Of a DNA stretch of 12,023 nt, positions 1 to 7,349 are shown in pieces; position 1 is the first letter of the stretch, and every line of letters begins with the position of its first letter. The notes below the pieces were generated by a model. That model worked only from the letters and a program-made list of their open reading frames with translations, ran no database searches and had not been told where the DNA came from. Position numbers and translations under genes: made by a program. Source of the stretch: CAZRDB01 sp964598695 (GTDB taxonomy: Bacteria > Armatimonadota > Zipacnadia > UBA1398); NCBI GenBank assembly GCA_964598695.1, contig CAZRDB010000156.1, positions 1-12,023 of the forward strand, written 5' to 3'.

Positions 1-2
1 TC

Positions 3-1226
3 CTGCTCGCGCTGCGCTACCTCCGGCGGACGCCGCGCGGGGCCGGCGAGCTGATCGGTCTGCTCGCGCTCTCGACGGCCGGCATGCTCATCATGGTGCA
101 GGGCCAGGACCTCATCGTCATCTTCTTCGGGCTCGAGCTGCTGAGCCTGCCGCTGTACGTCCTGGCCGGGTACGCGCGGGAGTGCGCGGCGAGCCGTGAG
201 GCCGGGGTGAAGTACCTTCTGAACGGCGCGCTCGCGAGCTGCGTCATGGTCTACGGGATCGCGCTCAGCTATGCGCACTACGGGACCACCTCGCTGGAGG
301 CGATGGCGCGCGGGCCGGTGCCCGGAGGCACGGGCCTCAGTTGCGCGGCCGTCGCGCTGGTCGCCGTCGGGCTGTGCTTCAAGGCGGCCGTGGCGCCGTT
401 CCACCTGTGGTGCCCCGATGTCTACCAGGGAGCGCCGACCCCGATCGCGGCGTTCTTCAGCGTCGGCCCCAAGGTGGCCGCGCTGGGTGCGCTGTTCCGG
501 GTGCTGCTCGTGGGCTACGGTGACGCCGCGGCTCTGTGGGTCTGGCCCGTCGCGTTGCTCTCGGCCGTCAGCATGACGGTCGGGAACCTGGGCGCGCTCC
601 GCCAGACGAGCCTGAAGCGGATGCTGGCCTACTCCGGGATCGCGCAGGCCGGCTACATGCTGATGGCCCTTGCGGCCGCCGGCGCGCTGCGGGCCGTGGG
701 CAGCCCCCACTGGTCGCGGCCGGCGGCGATGCTCGCGTACTACGCGCTGGCCTACGCGTTCATGAACACCGGCGCCTTCGCCGTCGCGACCTGCCTCGAG
801 CGAGACGACCGCCGCGACGCGCCCATCGAGCGGCTGCGCGGGACGGCCCGCTCCCGCCCCGGCGAGGGCCTCGCCCTGACGCTGTGCATGGTCTCGCTGA
901 CCGGGATTCCCTTCACCGCCGGCTTCCTCGGGAAGTGGCTGCTGCTCGACCGCGTCGTGGCGGCCGATCGGGCCGTCGAGGCCCCGCTGCTGTGGCTCGC
1001 CGTGCTGGCCGTGCTGAACAGCGTGGTGTCGGCCTACTACTACCTGCGGCCCGTCGCGCTCGCCTACATGGAGCCCCCGAACGAGGCAAGCGAGGCGGCC
1101 TGGTCCGGGAGCAAGGGCGCAGCGTGGGTGATGGTCGTCGCCTCGGCCGGCGTGCTCGGCCTGGCGTTCTACCCCTCGGCGATCCTCCGGGCCGCCCAAG
1201 CCATCGCCGAGGGGCTGCTGAACTGA
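3..1226 (+). CDS. nuoN: NADH-quinone oxidoreductase subunit N (NuoN), 5'-truncated
   Basis: This is an antiporter-like, proton-pumping membrane subunit of respiratory complex I. The reading frame is open from the left edge (407 residues visible). Since NuoN is usually about 480-500 residues, the N-terminal helices lie outside the window. The protein is a run of hydrophobic helices. The family hallmarks are present: the TM5 glutamate in FFGLELLSLPLY (codon 135-137), the lysine in FKAAVAPFHLW (codon 381-383) followed by PDVYQGAPTP, the lysine in VGPKVAAL (codon 471-473), LKRMLAYSGIAQAGYML, and the TM12-type lysine in GFLGKWLLLD (codon 933-935). These correspond to the charged residues of the proton channel in E. 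coli NuoN. NuoN is normally the last gene of the nuo operon, so other nuo genes are expected just upstream. The stop is 16 bases from the stop of the convergent activase gene. A short CCGCC-N6-GGCGG inverted repeat (1235-1250) is the only terminator-like structure there and has no T-run. Confidence 0.95.
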   Translation: MLALRYLRRTPRGAGELIGLLALSTAGMLIMVQGQDLIVIFFGLELLSLPLYVLAGYARECAASREAGVKYLLNGALASCVMVYGIALSYAHYGTTSLEAMARGPVPGGTGLSCAAVALVAVGLCFKAAVAPFHLWCPDVYQGAPTPIAAFFSVGPKVAALGALFRVLLVGYGDAAALWVWPVALLSAVSMTVGNLGALRQTSLKRMLAYSGIAQAGYMLMALAAAGALRAVGSPHWSRPAAMLAYYALAYAFMNTGAFAVATCLERDDRRDAPIERLRGTARSRPGEGLALTLCMVSLTGIPFTAGFLGKWLLLDRVVAADRAVEAPLLWLAVLAVLNSVVSAYYYLRPVALAYMEPPNEASEAAWSGSKGAAWVMVVASAGVLGLAFYPSAILRAAQAIAEGLLN

Positions 1227-1242
1227 GGCTCGCGCCGCCCGT

Positions 1243-4200
1243 TCAGGCGGTCGGCGCCCCGCGGAGCGCCATCCGGTCGGCCGCCTGACGGACCAGGGCG
1301 CGGATCTGGGCATCGCGGGCGGAGTCCTCGAACCCGTCGTACTCGAGGTTGAGGAACGGGATCCCACCGGCCTCGCGCCGGAACGGATGGCTGAGGGCCG
1401 CAACGATCATCCCCGGCATGCAGTGGAACGGGGTGACGCTGACGATCCCGTCGAGGCCGCGATCGGCGAGGTCGGCCGCCTTGCCCATCGAGAGGATCGC
1501 CTCGCCGCCGAACTGCGGGTGGATCCACTCCGAGCCCTTGCGCAGGATCTCGCCGATCGGCGCGTCCTCGAGCGTTGCGACATAGTGGCCCAGGGCGTGG
1601 TGGAGCCTGTGGTCGGAGACCTCCGAGACCCGGCGCAGGAAGCGCCGGAGGAGGATCTCCAGCCATCCGCGCCACGTCGGCGCGTCGCGCTGGAGGTCCT
1701 CGGCGATCCAGCCGGTCTGGTAGTTGGCGTAGGCGAACAGCTCGCTGAGCGGCGCGAGCCACGCCTCGGCCCCGGCCGCCTCGAGCTTGCGGATGATCTC
1801 CTGGTTGGCGCGGGGGTGCATCCGGAGGTAGAACTCGCCTACGACCCCGATGAGCGGACGCTCCTCCTGCCTCCGCGGCACGGCCTGGAAGTCGCGTGCG
1901 GCGCGAGCGAGCACCTCCTCCCACGGTCCGAGGTTGCGGCCGAGGAGAGCGCGCAGCAGGCCGGCGCGCGTCGAGAGCCCCTCGCGCGCGGTCGGGAGGA
2001 TGTCGACCAGTTCCCGAAGATACTGCGCGAACAGCCGGTCACTCGCTCCGGGCGTGCGCTCGTAAGGGCGCGTGTGGAACAGGAGCTTCCGCAGGAGGTC
2101 GACGGCCACGAAGCCGGTGTAGGTGGCGAGGACGAAGCCGACGCCCGGGCCGCCTTCGGCGGTGCCGATCCCGAGGCTGACGACGTCGGTCTCGGTGTGT
2201 CCGAGCCGGTCGAGCACCCGGCGCTGGAGCATGGAGTACATCCCGTAGCGGCACGGGCCCTGTGCCGAGCCCTGGAAGAAGGCCTCGCCCCGCGGCTCGA
2301 AGCCTTCCGCCTCGGCGCGCCAGAGCATGTCCTCGGTGGTGATGAGGGTCGGCAGGCAGACGTCCTCGCTGATCGCGGCCCGGGCGCGGTTGAGCCCGGG
2401 GTCGGGCGAGGGCGGCAGCACCTCGGCGTTGAGCCCCCAGGCGCGCATCGCGCCGGCGAGGATCTCGGCGCCGCCGCTCAGGTTCGGGATCCAGATCCGG
2501 CGCCCGGCGTGGTTGTCGAGGGTGAGCGGCGGCGCGGCGCTGCGGATCTCGGTGGGAGCGCCGGCGGCGACGCCCGCTCGGACGGTATCGGCGAACGCTT
2601 CGATCCGCGTGATCACGCCGGCATCGGCCGTGTGCTCGTCGATCTGCATGACGTAGCACGGACCGCCCAGCTCCTCGCGGAAGAAGGGGTTGCCGAACGA
2701 ATCGGGCCCGCAGCCGAAGTAGGTGAGCACGACGGCTCGGAGCTTCGGGTCGCCGCGCAGGCAACGGGCCGCGGCAAGCCGCTTCTGGACCTGGCGAGAG
2801 AAGGCATTGCCCCAGTGGTCGGACGGGTCCTCGTCGTCCAGGGGGAGGAAGTCCTGCGGGATTGCGAGGATGCCGAGGTCGCGGATCCGGCGGCCGATGC
2901 TCATGTTGACCGCGGTGTCGTGGAGCGCGTAGGGCCGGCCGAGGACAACAAAGGCCCTCTGGTCGTCCTCGAGCGCGCCGAGGACCTCCTCGCCGCGTCG
3001 GCGGACGGCCGCCCGGAAGCGCTCGAGCGCGGCGAGACCGGCATCGACGGCGGCCGCGACGGTGCCGCGATCGCGCACGCCGAGCTGGGCCGCCGTCTCG
3101 CCCAGCACGCGGACCAGATGGCCTCGGCCTCGGCTGAGTCGGAGCCTGGGAGATAGGATGCGAACGCTGTCGACGAGAGCGGGGTCGAGCGAGCGTACGA
3201 GCACGTCCGGTGCGCCCTGGACGTAGGGGCAGCTCTCGGAGCGGTTCCAGTTGGGGTTGGGCTGCTCGGTGTCGTGCACGCCGGGGAGGAACACGAAGTC
3301 GACCTCACGCCCGAGTACCTCGGCGAGCTGGCCGTGCGCGACCTTGATCGGGAAGCAGGGCTCGGCCAGCGTCAACTCGAGGCCGCGCTGCACGGTCTGG
3401 CGTGTGGTGGCGGGTCCGGGCACGACGGTGCAGCCGAGCGCCTCGAGGAAGCCGCACCACAGGGGGAAGTAGTCGGCGAAGAACAGCCCCCGGGGCACTC
3501 CGACCCGGGGCCCCGTCCCCGCCTCCTCGCCGTGCCACTCCGCGAGCAGCAGCGCGCCGTACTCCGCGAAGAGGTCGGGTAGCTCTCGGGTGGGGCCGGC
3601 GCGGCGGCTGACCCGCTCGGCCGAGAACCGCTCGCAGCGATCGTTGGTGTAGAACGTGGGGCCGTCGCCGAGGCGAAACGTGTTGACCTCGCAGCGGTTC
3701 GGGCAGGCCTTGCACTCGAACGATCCGACGGCGTACTCCGCGCTCTCGACGGCCTCGAAGCCGATGAAGGCGCTGCCGGCCGTGGGCCCCTCGCGCAGCG
3801 CGAGGCTGGCGACACCCAGCGCGCCGGTGAGGTGCGGGTAGGGCGGTACGGTGATCGGGCGGTCGAGCAGCGTCTCGAGCGCCGCCACCATGCCGCGGTT
3901 GAACGCGACGGCGCCCTGGAAGGCGATCCGCTCCCCGAGCGACCGGCTGGCGACGTTCTTGTTGAGGTAGTTGCGAACCGCCGCGAGGCAGACGGCGGCG
4001 GCGAGGTCCTCGGACGGCACGTTGTTCTGCTGGAAGTGGACCATCGCCGATTCCGAGAAGACCGTGCACTGCCAGTCGAGTTCGGGCGGCCGCGTCCCCT
4101 CGAGCGCTCGGTCTCCGAACTGCTCGATCGGGTAGCCGAGGTGCTGGGCCTGCTTCTCGAGGAAGGCGCCCGTTCCGGCGGCGCATGCGCGGTTCATCTC

Positions 4201-5514
4201 GAAGTCCGTGATCACGCCGTCGGCCAGCCGGATGTACTTCGAGTCCTGCCCGCCGATCTCGAGGATGGTGTCGATCTCCGGCGCGAAGCACCGGGTCCCG
4301 TTGGCCTGCGCGGTGATCTCGTTGCGGACGACATCGGCGCCGATGAGATCGGCCGTGAGGTACCGGCCCGACCCCGTGGTGCCCGCGACGATCTCCTCGA
4401 CCGCGACGCCGCGTTCCTCGAGCTGCCGGCGGATCTGCCGGAGCGTGTCGCGGACCGCGTCGATCGGGCTGCCCTCGGTGCGCCGGTAGTGGCAGGCGAG
4501 CACGACGGTGCGGCCGTCGATCTCGGCGACGAGCGCAGCCTTGGTGCTGACCGACCCGATGTCGACCCCCAGCCCGGCGCGGGCGATGACCGACGGCAGG
4601 CTCTCGCACGCGGGGGCCTCGCAGAAGACGGAGTCGCGCAGGCGGAGGGGCTCCGTCGCGTGGTAGTCGAGCGGGCGTCCGATCGCGTCGTCCAGGATCC
4701 GCAGCAGGTCGTCGAGCGCGATCTCCCGCGTCGCCTCGAGCGCGGCGCCGATCGCACACGCGGTGGTGTTGTGGGGGGGGACCTCGAGGCGGCCGTCGAG
4801 CGCCAGTTCCTGATGGAGGTACTTCCGTACGGCCGGATTCCGCGAGACGCCGCCGACGAAGGCGACCTTGCCCTCGAGCGGGTTGCGCTTGAGGACCGCG
4901 CTCTTGTAGGAGCGGCAGATCGCCTGGTGGATCCCGGCGACGATCCGCTCCTTCGGGGTGCCGCGCTGGTAGAGGTGGACGATGTCCGACTCCGTGAACA
5001 CGCCGCAGCGCCCAGCGAGGCCGGCCGGCCGGTCGTCGCGCAGCCCTACCTCGGCGAACTCCTCGATGGTGGCGTAGTGGAGGCGGCGGTGCATGTGGTC
5101 GAGGAAGCTTCCGGTCCCGGCAGCGCACTTGTGGCCGAGCGCCGACTGCTCGACCAGCATCCGTCCCGTTCGGGGCTCGCGACCGATCAGCAGGTACCGC
5201 TGCGACTCGCGCCCCATCTCGATGACCGTGCGGACCTCGGGGTCGATGAGTCGAAACGCCTGCGCGAGCGCGGCGATCTCGTCGACGGCCGGGATGCCGG
5301 ACAGCTCGCTGACGCCCGGGGCTCCCGCCCCGGTCACACCGAGGAGCGCCTTCTCCACGCCGTGGCCGCGCAGCTCGCGCAGGGCGTCCCGTACCTGCTC
5401 GAGCGGGCGTCCGAGAACGGGGCGCTCGGCCAGCTCGGTGATCTCGTCACCGGCGCCAAGCAACACCGCCTTCAGGGAATGTGAGCCTACATCGAGGCCG
5501 ATGCGGGGGTGCAT
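1243..5514 (-). CDS. Giant acyl-CoA dehydratase activase-type protein: two ASKHA ATPase domains, DUF2229 and HgdB-like region
   Basis: The product is a 1423-residue cytoplasmic iron-sulfur ATPase of the 2-hydroxyacyl-CoA dehydratase activator superfamily. Domain 1 (about 4-265) starts with GLDVGSHSLKAVLL and has C130 (KCAAGTGSFL) and C170 (GRCGVFTESD). Domain 2 (about 314-575) has GVDIGSVSTKAAL, IEIGGQDSKYI, C444 (ACAAGTGAFL) and C483 (WQCTVFSES). In stand-alone activases two such cysteines per subunit, about 39 residues apart, bridge one [4Fe-4S] cluster across a homodimer. A cysteine motif follows (C601, C604, C608, C627), then a DUF2229/COG3580-like part (about 668-780; PRGLFF, EPCFPIKVAHGQ). 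The C-terminal part (about 855-1410) resembles COG3581/dehydratase D-component sequence (GRPYALHD, YFGCGPDSF, EDVCLPT, QGPCRYG, PFHCMPGM). The start at 5514 is chosen because GGAAGGA lies 9 bases upstream; in-frame starts further up have no such site. About 1400 residues is usual for this fused, largely uncharacterised family. The substrate is unknown, and no separate dehydratase subunits are present here. Confidence 0.9.
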   Translation of the reverse strand: MHPRIGLDVGSHSLKAVLLGAGDEITELAERPVLGRPLEQVRDALRELRGHGVEKALLGVTGAGAPGVSELSGIPAVDEIAALAQAFRLIDPEVRTVIEMGRESQRYLLIGREPRTGRMLVEQSALGHKCAAGTGSFLDHMHRRLHYATIEEFAEVGLRDDRPAGLAGRCGVFTESDIVHLYQRGTPKERIVAGIHQAICRSYKSAVLKRNPLEGKVAFVGGVSRNPAVRKYLHQELALDGRLEVPPHNTTACAIGAALEATREIALDDLLRILDDAIGRPLDYHATEPLRLRDSVFCEAPACESLPSVIARAGLGVDIGSVSTKAALVAEIDGRTVVLACHYRRTEGSPIDAVRDTLRQIRRQLEERGVAVEEIVAGTTGSGRYLTADLIGADVVRNEITAQANGTRCFAPEIDTILEIGGQDSKYIRLADGVITDFEMNRACAAGTGAFLEKQAQHLGYPIEQFGDRALEGTRPPELDWQCTVFSESAMVHFQQNNVPSEDLAAAVCLAAVRNYLNKNVASRSLGERIAFQGAVAFNRGMVAALETLLDRPITVPPYPHLTGALGVASLALREGPTAGSAFIGFEAVESAEYAVGSFECKACPNRCEVNTFRLGDGPTFYTNDRCERFSAERVSRRAGPTRELPDLFAEYGALLLAEWHGEEAGTGPRVGVPRGLFFADYFPLWCGFLEALGCTVVPGPATTRQTVQRGLELTLAEPCFPIKVAHGQLAEVLGREVDFVFLPGVHDTEQPNPNWNRSESCPYVQGAPDVLVRSLDPALVDSVRILSPRLRLSRGRGHLVRVLGETAAQLGVRDRGTVAAAVDAGLAALERFRAAVRRRGEEVLGALEDDQRAFVVLGRPYALHDTAVNMSIGRRIRDLGILAIPQDFLPLDDEDPSDHWGNAFSRQVQKRLAAARCLRGDPKLRAVVLTYFGCGPDSFGNPFFREELGGPCYVMQIDEHTADAGVITRIEAFADTVRAGVAAGAPTEIRSAAPPLTLDNHAGRRIWIPNLSGGAEILAGAMRAWGLNAEVLPPSPDPGLNRARAAISEDVCLPTLITTEDMLWRAEAEGFEPRGEAFFQGSAQGPCRYGMYSMLQRRVLDRLGHTETDVVSLGIGTAEGGPGVGFVLATYTGFVAVDLLRKLLFHTRPYERTPGASDRLFAQYLRELVDILPTAREGLSTRAGLLRALLGRNLGPWEEVLARAARDFQAVPRRQEERPLIGVVGEFYLRMHPRANQEIIRKLEAAGAEAWLAPLSELFAYANYQTGWIAEDLQRDAPTWRGWLEILLRRFLRRVSEVSDHRLHHALGHYVATLEDAPIGEILRKGSEWIHPQFGGEAILSMGKAADLADRGLDGIVSVTPFHCMPGMIVAALSHPFRREAGGIPFLNLEYDGFEDSARDAQIRALVRQAADRMALRGAPTA

Positions 5515-5523
5515 GGCCGCAGT

Positions 5524-5530
5524 TCCTTCC
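5524..5530 (-). promoter_or_regulatory. Ribosome binding site deciding the activase start
   Basis: On the minus strand GGAAGGA ends 9 bases before the ATG at 5514. An in-frame ATG at 5532 would place this motif inside the coding region and has no purine-rich sequence of its own upstream. The conserved protein also begins directly at the 5514 start (MHPRIGLDVGS). Confidence 0.6.
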
Positions 5531-5661
5531 ATGTGATGGTTCGCGTCCCTGAGCCTCTCGTTCGCGCGAGCGGGCCGGGCAACCTCCCCGGAGAGGCGAG
5601 CGCCGCGGATCGCCGCCCTCGGGCACGCCCGGTGCGGCGAAACCACCCGCGACTGCCCGTG

Positions 5662-5676
5662 TCTCTAAGTTAGAGA
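5662..5676. repeat. 15-bp perfect palindrome in the divergent promoter region
   Basis: The arms TCTCTAA and TTAGAGA are exact reverse complements around a single central G. The palindrome overlaps the iron-box-like site by 12 bases. It stands out as AT-rich in a region that is otherwise about 70% GC. Its size and symmetry fit the binding site of a dimeric repressor. It may be an alternative reading of the same operator or a second overlapping site. Confidence 0.55.
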
Positions 5677-5683
5677 AACCTAA
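5665..5683. promoter_or_regulatory. Possible DtxR/IdeR-type iron box between activase and flavodoxin
   Basis: The plus-strand sequence CTAAGTTAGAGAAACCTAA agrees with the palindromic DtxR/IdeR consensus, as I remember it (TTAGGTTAGSCTAACCTAA), at 14 of 19 positions. The mismatches are at the two left-arm positions 1 and 4 and around the centre. It sits 44 bases before the flavodoxin start and over the candidate -10 of the divergent activase promoter. Flavodoxin is a classic iron-starvation substitute for ferredoxin, so iron control is plausible. No regulator gene is in the window. Confidence 0.4.
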
Positions 5684-5696
5684 CACGCCGCGTCAA
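5667..5696 (-). promoter_or_regulatory. Candidate sigma70-type promoter of the activase gene
   Basis: Reading the minus strand, TTGACG (5696-5691) matches the -35 consensus at five of six bases. After an 18-base spacer comes TAACTT (5672-5667), a weak -10 with three of six matches, inside the only AT-rich stretch of the region. Transcription from here would give a 5' leader of roughly 145 bases. The -10 lies inside the iron-box-like site, which would suit repression. The -10 is poor, so this is a suggestion only. Confidence 0.3.
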
Positions 5697-5715
5697 GCGG
5701 GCGTTGTGGATGGAG

Positions 5716-5722
5716 AAGGAGG
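5716..5722 (+). promoter_or_regulatory. Ribosome binding site deciding the flavodoxin start
   Basis: AAGGAGG is a full-strength Shine-Dalgarno sequence 5 bases before the ATG at 5728. It rules out the in-frame TTG at 5704 and ATG at 5710, which would add eight or six residues not found in flavodoxins and would place this site within the coding sequence. Confidence 0.7.
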
Positions 5723-5727
5723 GCACG

Positions 5728-6261
5728 ATGCAGCGAGTCGGCATCTTCTACAGCACGCGCACTGGGGCAACCGAGCGGGTCGCTCGTCTCCTGAGGCGGC
5801 AGTTCGAGGGCGCGCGGGTGGACCTGCGCGAGGTCCGGCGGAGCGATCCCGCCGACGTCGCCGGGTACGATCTCGTGATCCTCGGCGCCCCCACGTGGGA
5901 GGCCGAGAAGCTCCCCAGGGAGTGGGAGGAGTTCGTCGAGGGCTTGGGCGAGCGCGAGCTGGCTGGCCGGCGCGTGGCGCTCTTCGGCCTGGGCGACGCG
6001 CGGCACTACCCCACGCACTACGTCGACGCGATGGGCGCCCTGCATGACTGGGTCGTCGCGTCGGGGGCCGAGGTGATCGGCGCCTGCCCCGAGATCGACA
6101 TGCGCTGCTACCGCTCGGGGGCCTTGCGCGACGGGTACTACGTGGGCTTGCCACTCGATGAAGTGAACCAGCCGGAGCTGATCTACCACCGAGTCCGCTC
6201 GTGGGCACGCCAACTGGCCGCGGAGCTGGGAAGCGCGGAGGCGGTTCCGGTCGAGGCTTAG
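5728..6261 (+). CDS. Long-chain flavodoxin
   Basis: This is a 177-residue soluble FMN protein that carries single low-potential electrons. The FMN phosphate loop is S9-T10-R11-T12-G13-A14-T15 after the first beta strand (VGIFY). W57 (GAPTWEAEKLP) and Y94 (LFGLGDARHYPTHYVDAMG) are placed to sandwich the isoalloxazine ring, as in known long-chain flavodoxins. The stretch from about 118 to 140 followed by YVGLPLDEVNQPEL is the extra loop and C-terminal signature of the long-chain class. The length is normal. It is divergent from the giant activase, and flavodoxin is a known electron donor for 2-hydroxyacyl-CoA dehydratase activators, so a functional pair is likely (inference). It may also serve other enzymes, such as pyruvate:flavodoxin oxidoreductase. 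Its TAG overlaps the TAA of the convergent sialidase gene, leaving no room for a terminator between them. Confidence 0.95.
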   Translation: MQRVGIFYSTRTGATERVARLLRRQFEGARVDLREVRRSDPADVAGYDLVILGAPTWEAEKLPREWEEFVEGLGERELAGRRVALFGLGDARHYPTHYVDAMGALHDWVVASGAEVIGACPEIDMRCYRSGALRDGYYVGLPLDEVNQPELIYHRVRSWARQLAAELGSAEAVPVEA

Positions 6262-7349
6262 GGCGTGCCGGTGCGGACCGTGTTGAGGGGCACGCGGGCC
6301 AGCACGATCCGTTCGTAGGGATGCGCCTCGCCGGCCTCGTAGAGGCAGCCCACCCGGCCCTCGCCGAGGTCGGCGAGGCAGGAGTACGCGGCCGGGCCCT
6401 CGTGCAGCAGGAGGGCGAACGGCCAGCTCGCCCCGTCGTCCTCGCTCAGCCGGAGAGTGAGGCGCTCCCGCTCGGTCGAAGCGGGGTTCGAGAAGGCCAA
6501 CGTGCGCAGGTCCGGTGGGCCGATCCCCCGGATGCTGGCTTGGCAGACCGGCTCGATGAGGGCTTCCTCGTCCCGGAGCGGCGACCAGGTCTCGCCCCCG
6601 TCGCTGCTTGACGCGACCGCGCGACGATGGACGCCCCGGTAGGAGCGCATGTTGAGCAGCAGGGTCCCATCGGCCCGCTCGACGGCCTCACACTCGTTGA
6701 CCTCCGGCCCGAGGGCGCCGCCGATGCTCCAAGTGGCGCCGTGGTCATCGCTCACGATCACGTGGGAGCCGAACGCGCGACTGCCGCGCACGGCGTGGTC
6801 GCAGGGGACCACCAGACGGCCGTCCCGGAGCTGGATGCCCGCGCCCGGTCCCGTGGCGTACCAGGTCCACTCGGGCCGCTTCGTCTCGGCGGTGATCCGC
6901 CGCAGTGGCGACCAGGAGGCGCCCTCGTCGTCGCTGTGCATCTCCCAGACCTCCCGCGTGCCCTCCGAGGCGCCCGCGATGATCGCCGCCTCGGCCTCCC
7001 GGCCCAGGTTCCCGGTGAGGAGCAGCACGATCCGGCCGGTCTCTCGGTCGTACACCGGGCAGGGGTTGCCGATCGTGTTGTCGCCCCGGTCGGCGATCGT
7101 CGTGGGCTCTGACCACGTGGCGCCGCCGTCGAGGCTCCGTCGCAGGACGATGTCGATGTCGCCGCTGTCGCCGCGGCCGTGCCGCCGGCCCTCGCAGAGC
7201 GCCAGCACGGCGCCGGAGGGTAGCGCGAGCAGGGCGGGGATGCGATAGGTGTGGTAGCCGCCCTCGCCCGACGCGAACAGCGTCTGCCGGTCCTCCGCGC
7301 CGGGCAGCAGGGCGAGGCTCGCGAGGACGGAGACCGCCAGTGCCGACAT
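6258..7349 (-). CDS. Sialidase (exo-alpha-sialidase, GH33-like), probably exported
   Basis: The 363-residue product is a six-bladed beta-propeller sialidase that would release terminal sialic acids from glycoconjugates. The YRIP motif carries the first triad arginine (R36). Five Asp-boxes (SxDxGxxW pattern) start at S72, S139, S200, S248 and S302. D61 in GDSGDID is the likely acid/base. Glutamates 219-224 (NECEAVE) include the one expected to assist the tyrosine nucleophile, which is probably Y322 (AAYSCL). R235 (NMRSYRG) and R296 (RERLTLRLS) complete the arginine triad. Residues 1-17 are hydrophobic like a signal peptide but lack basic residues. An in-frame ATG at 7388 would add MPNRARRKGPDAP and supply a basic n-region. 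Neither start has a well-placed Shine-Dalgarno site, so the start is uncertain. Its 5' end diverges from the fucosidase gene with a 165-bp shared promoter region. Confidence 0.88.
   Translation of the reverse strand: MSALAVSVLASLALLPGAEDRQTLFASGEGGYHTYRIPALLALPSGAVLALCEGRRHGRGDSGDIDIVLRRSLDGGATWSEPTTIADRGDNTIGNPCPVYDRETGRIVLLLTGNLGREAEAAIIAGASEGTREVWEMHSDDEGASWSPLRRITAETKRPEWTWYATGPGAGIQLRDGRLVVPCDHAVRGSRAFGSHVIVSDDHGATWSIGGALGPEVNECEAVERADGTLLLNMRSYRGVHRRAVASSSDGGETWSPLRDEEALIEPVCQASIRGIGPPDLRTLAFSNPASTERERLTLRLSEDDGASWPFALLLHEGPAAYSCLADLGEGRVGCLYEAGEAHPYERIVLARVPLNTVRTGTP

Noticed and set aside
1218..1250. Possible terminator between nuoN and the activase gene (CTGAAC/GTTCAG and CCGCC/GGCGG repeats)
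   Set aside because: Stems are only 5-6 bp, alternative pairings compete, and no T-run follows on either strand.
1387..3156. 589-codon plus-strand frame opposite the activase C-terminal half
   Set aside because: As above, it is an antisense shadow with biased composition and no recognisable domain or ribosome binding site.
3832..5484. 550-codon plus-strand frame opposite the activase gene
   Set aside because: The composition is low-complexity (aspartate, arginine, valine, leucine), there are no family motifs, and it mirrors a well-conserved gene on the other strand.
5515..5646. Upstream extension of the activase (44 extra residues)
   Set aside because: The added residues are arginine/alanine-rich and unlike the family N-terminus, and the good Shine-Dalgarno site lies inside this extension just before 5514.
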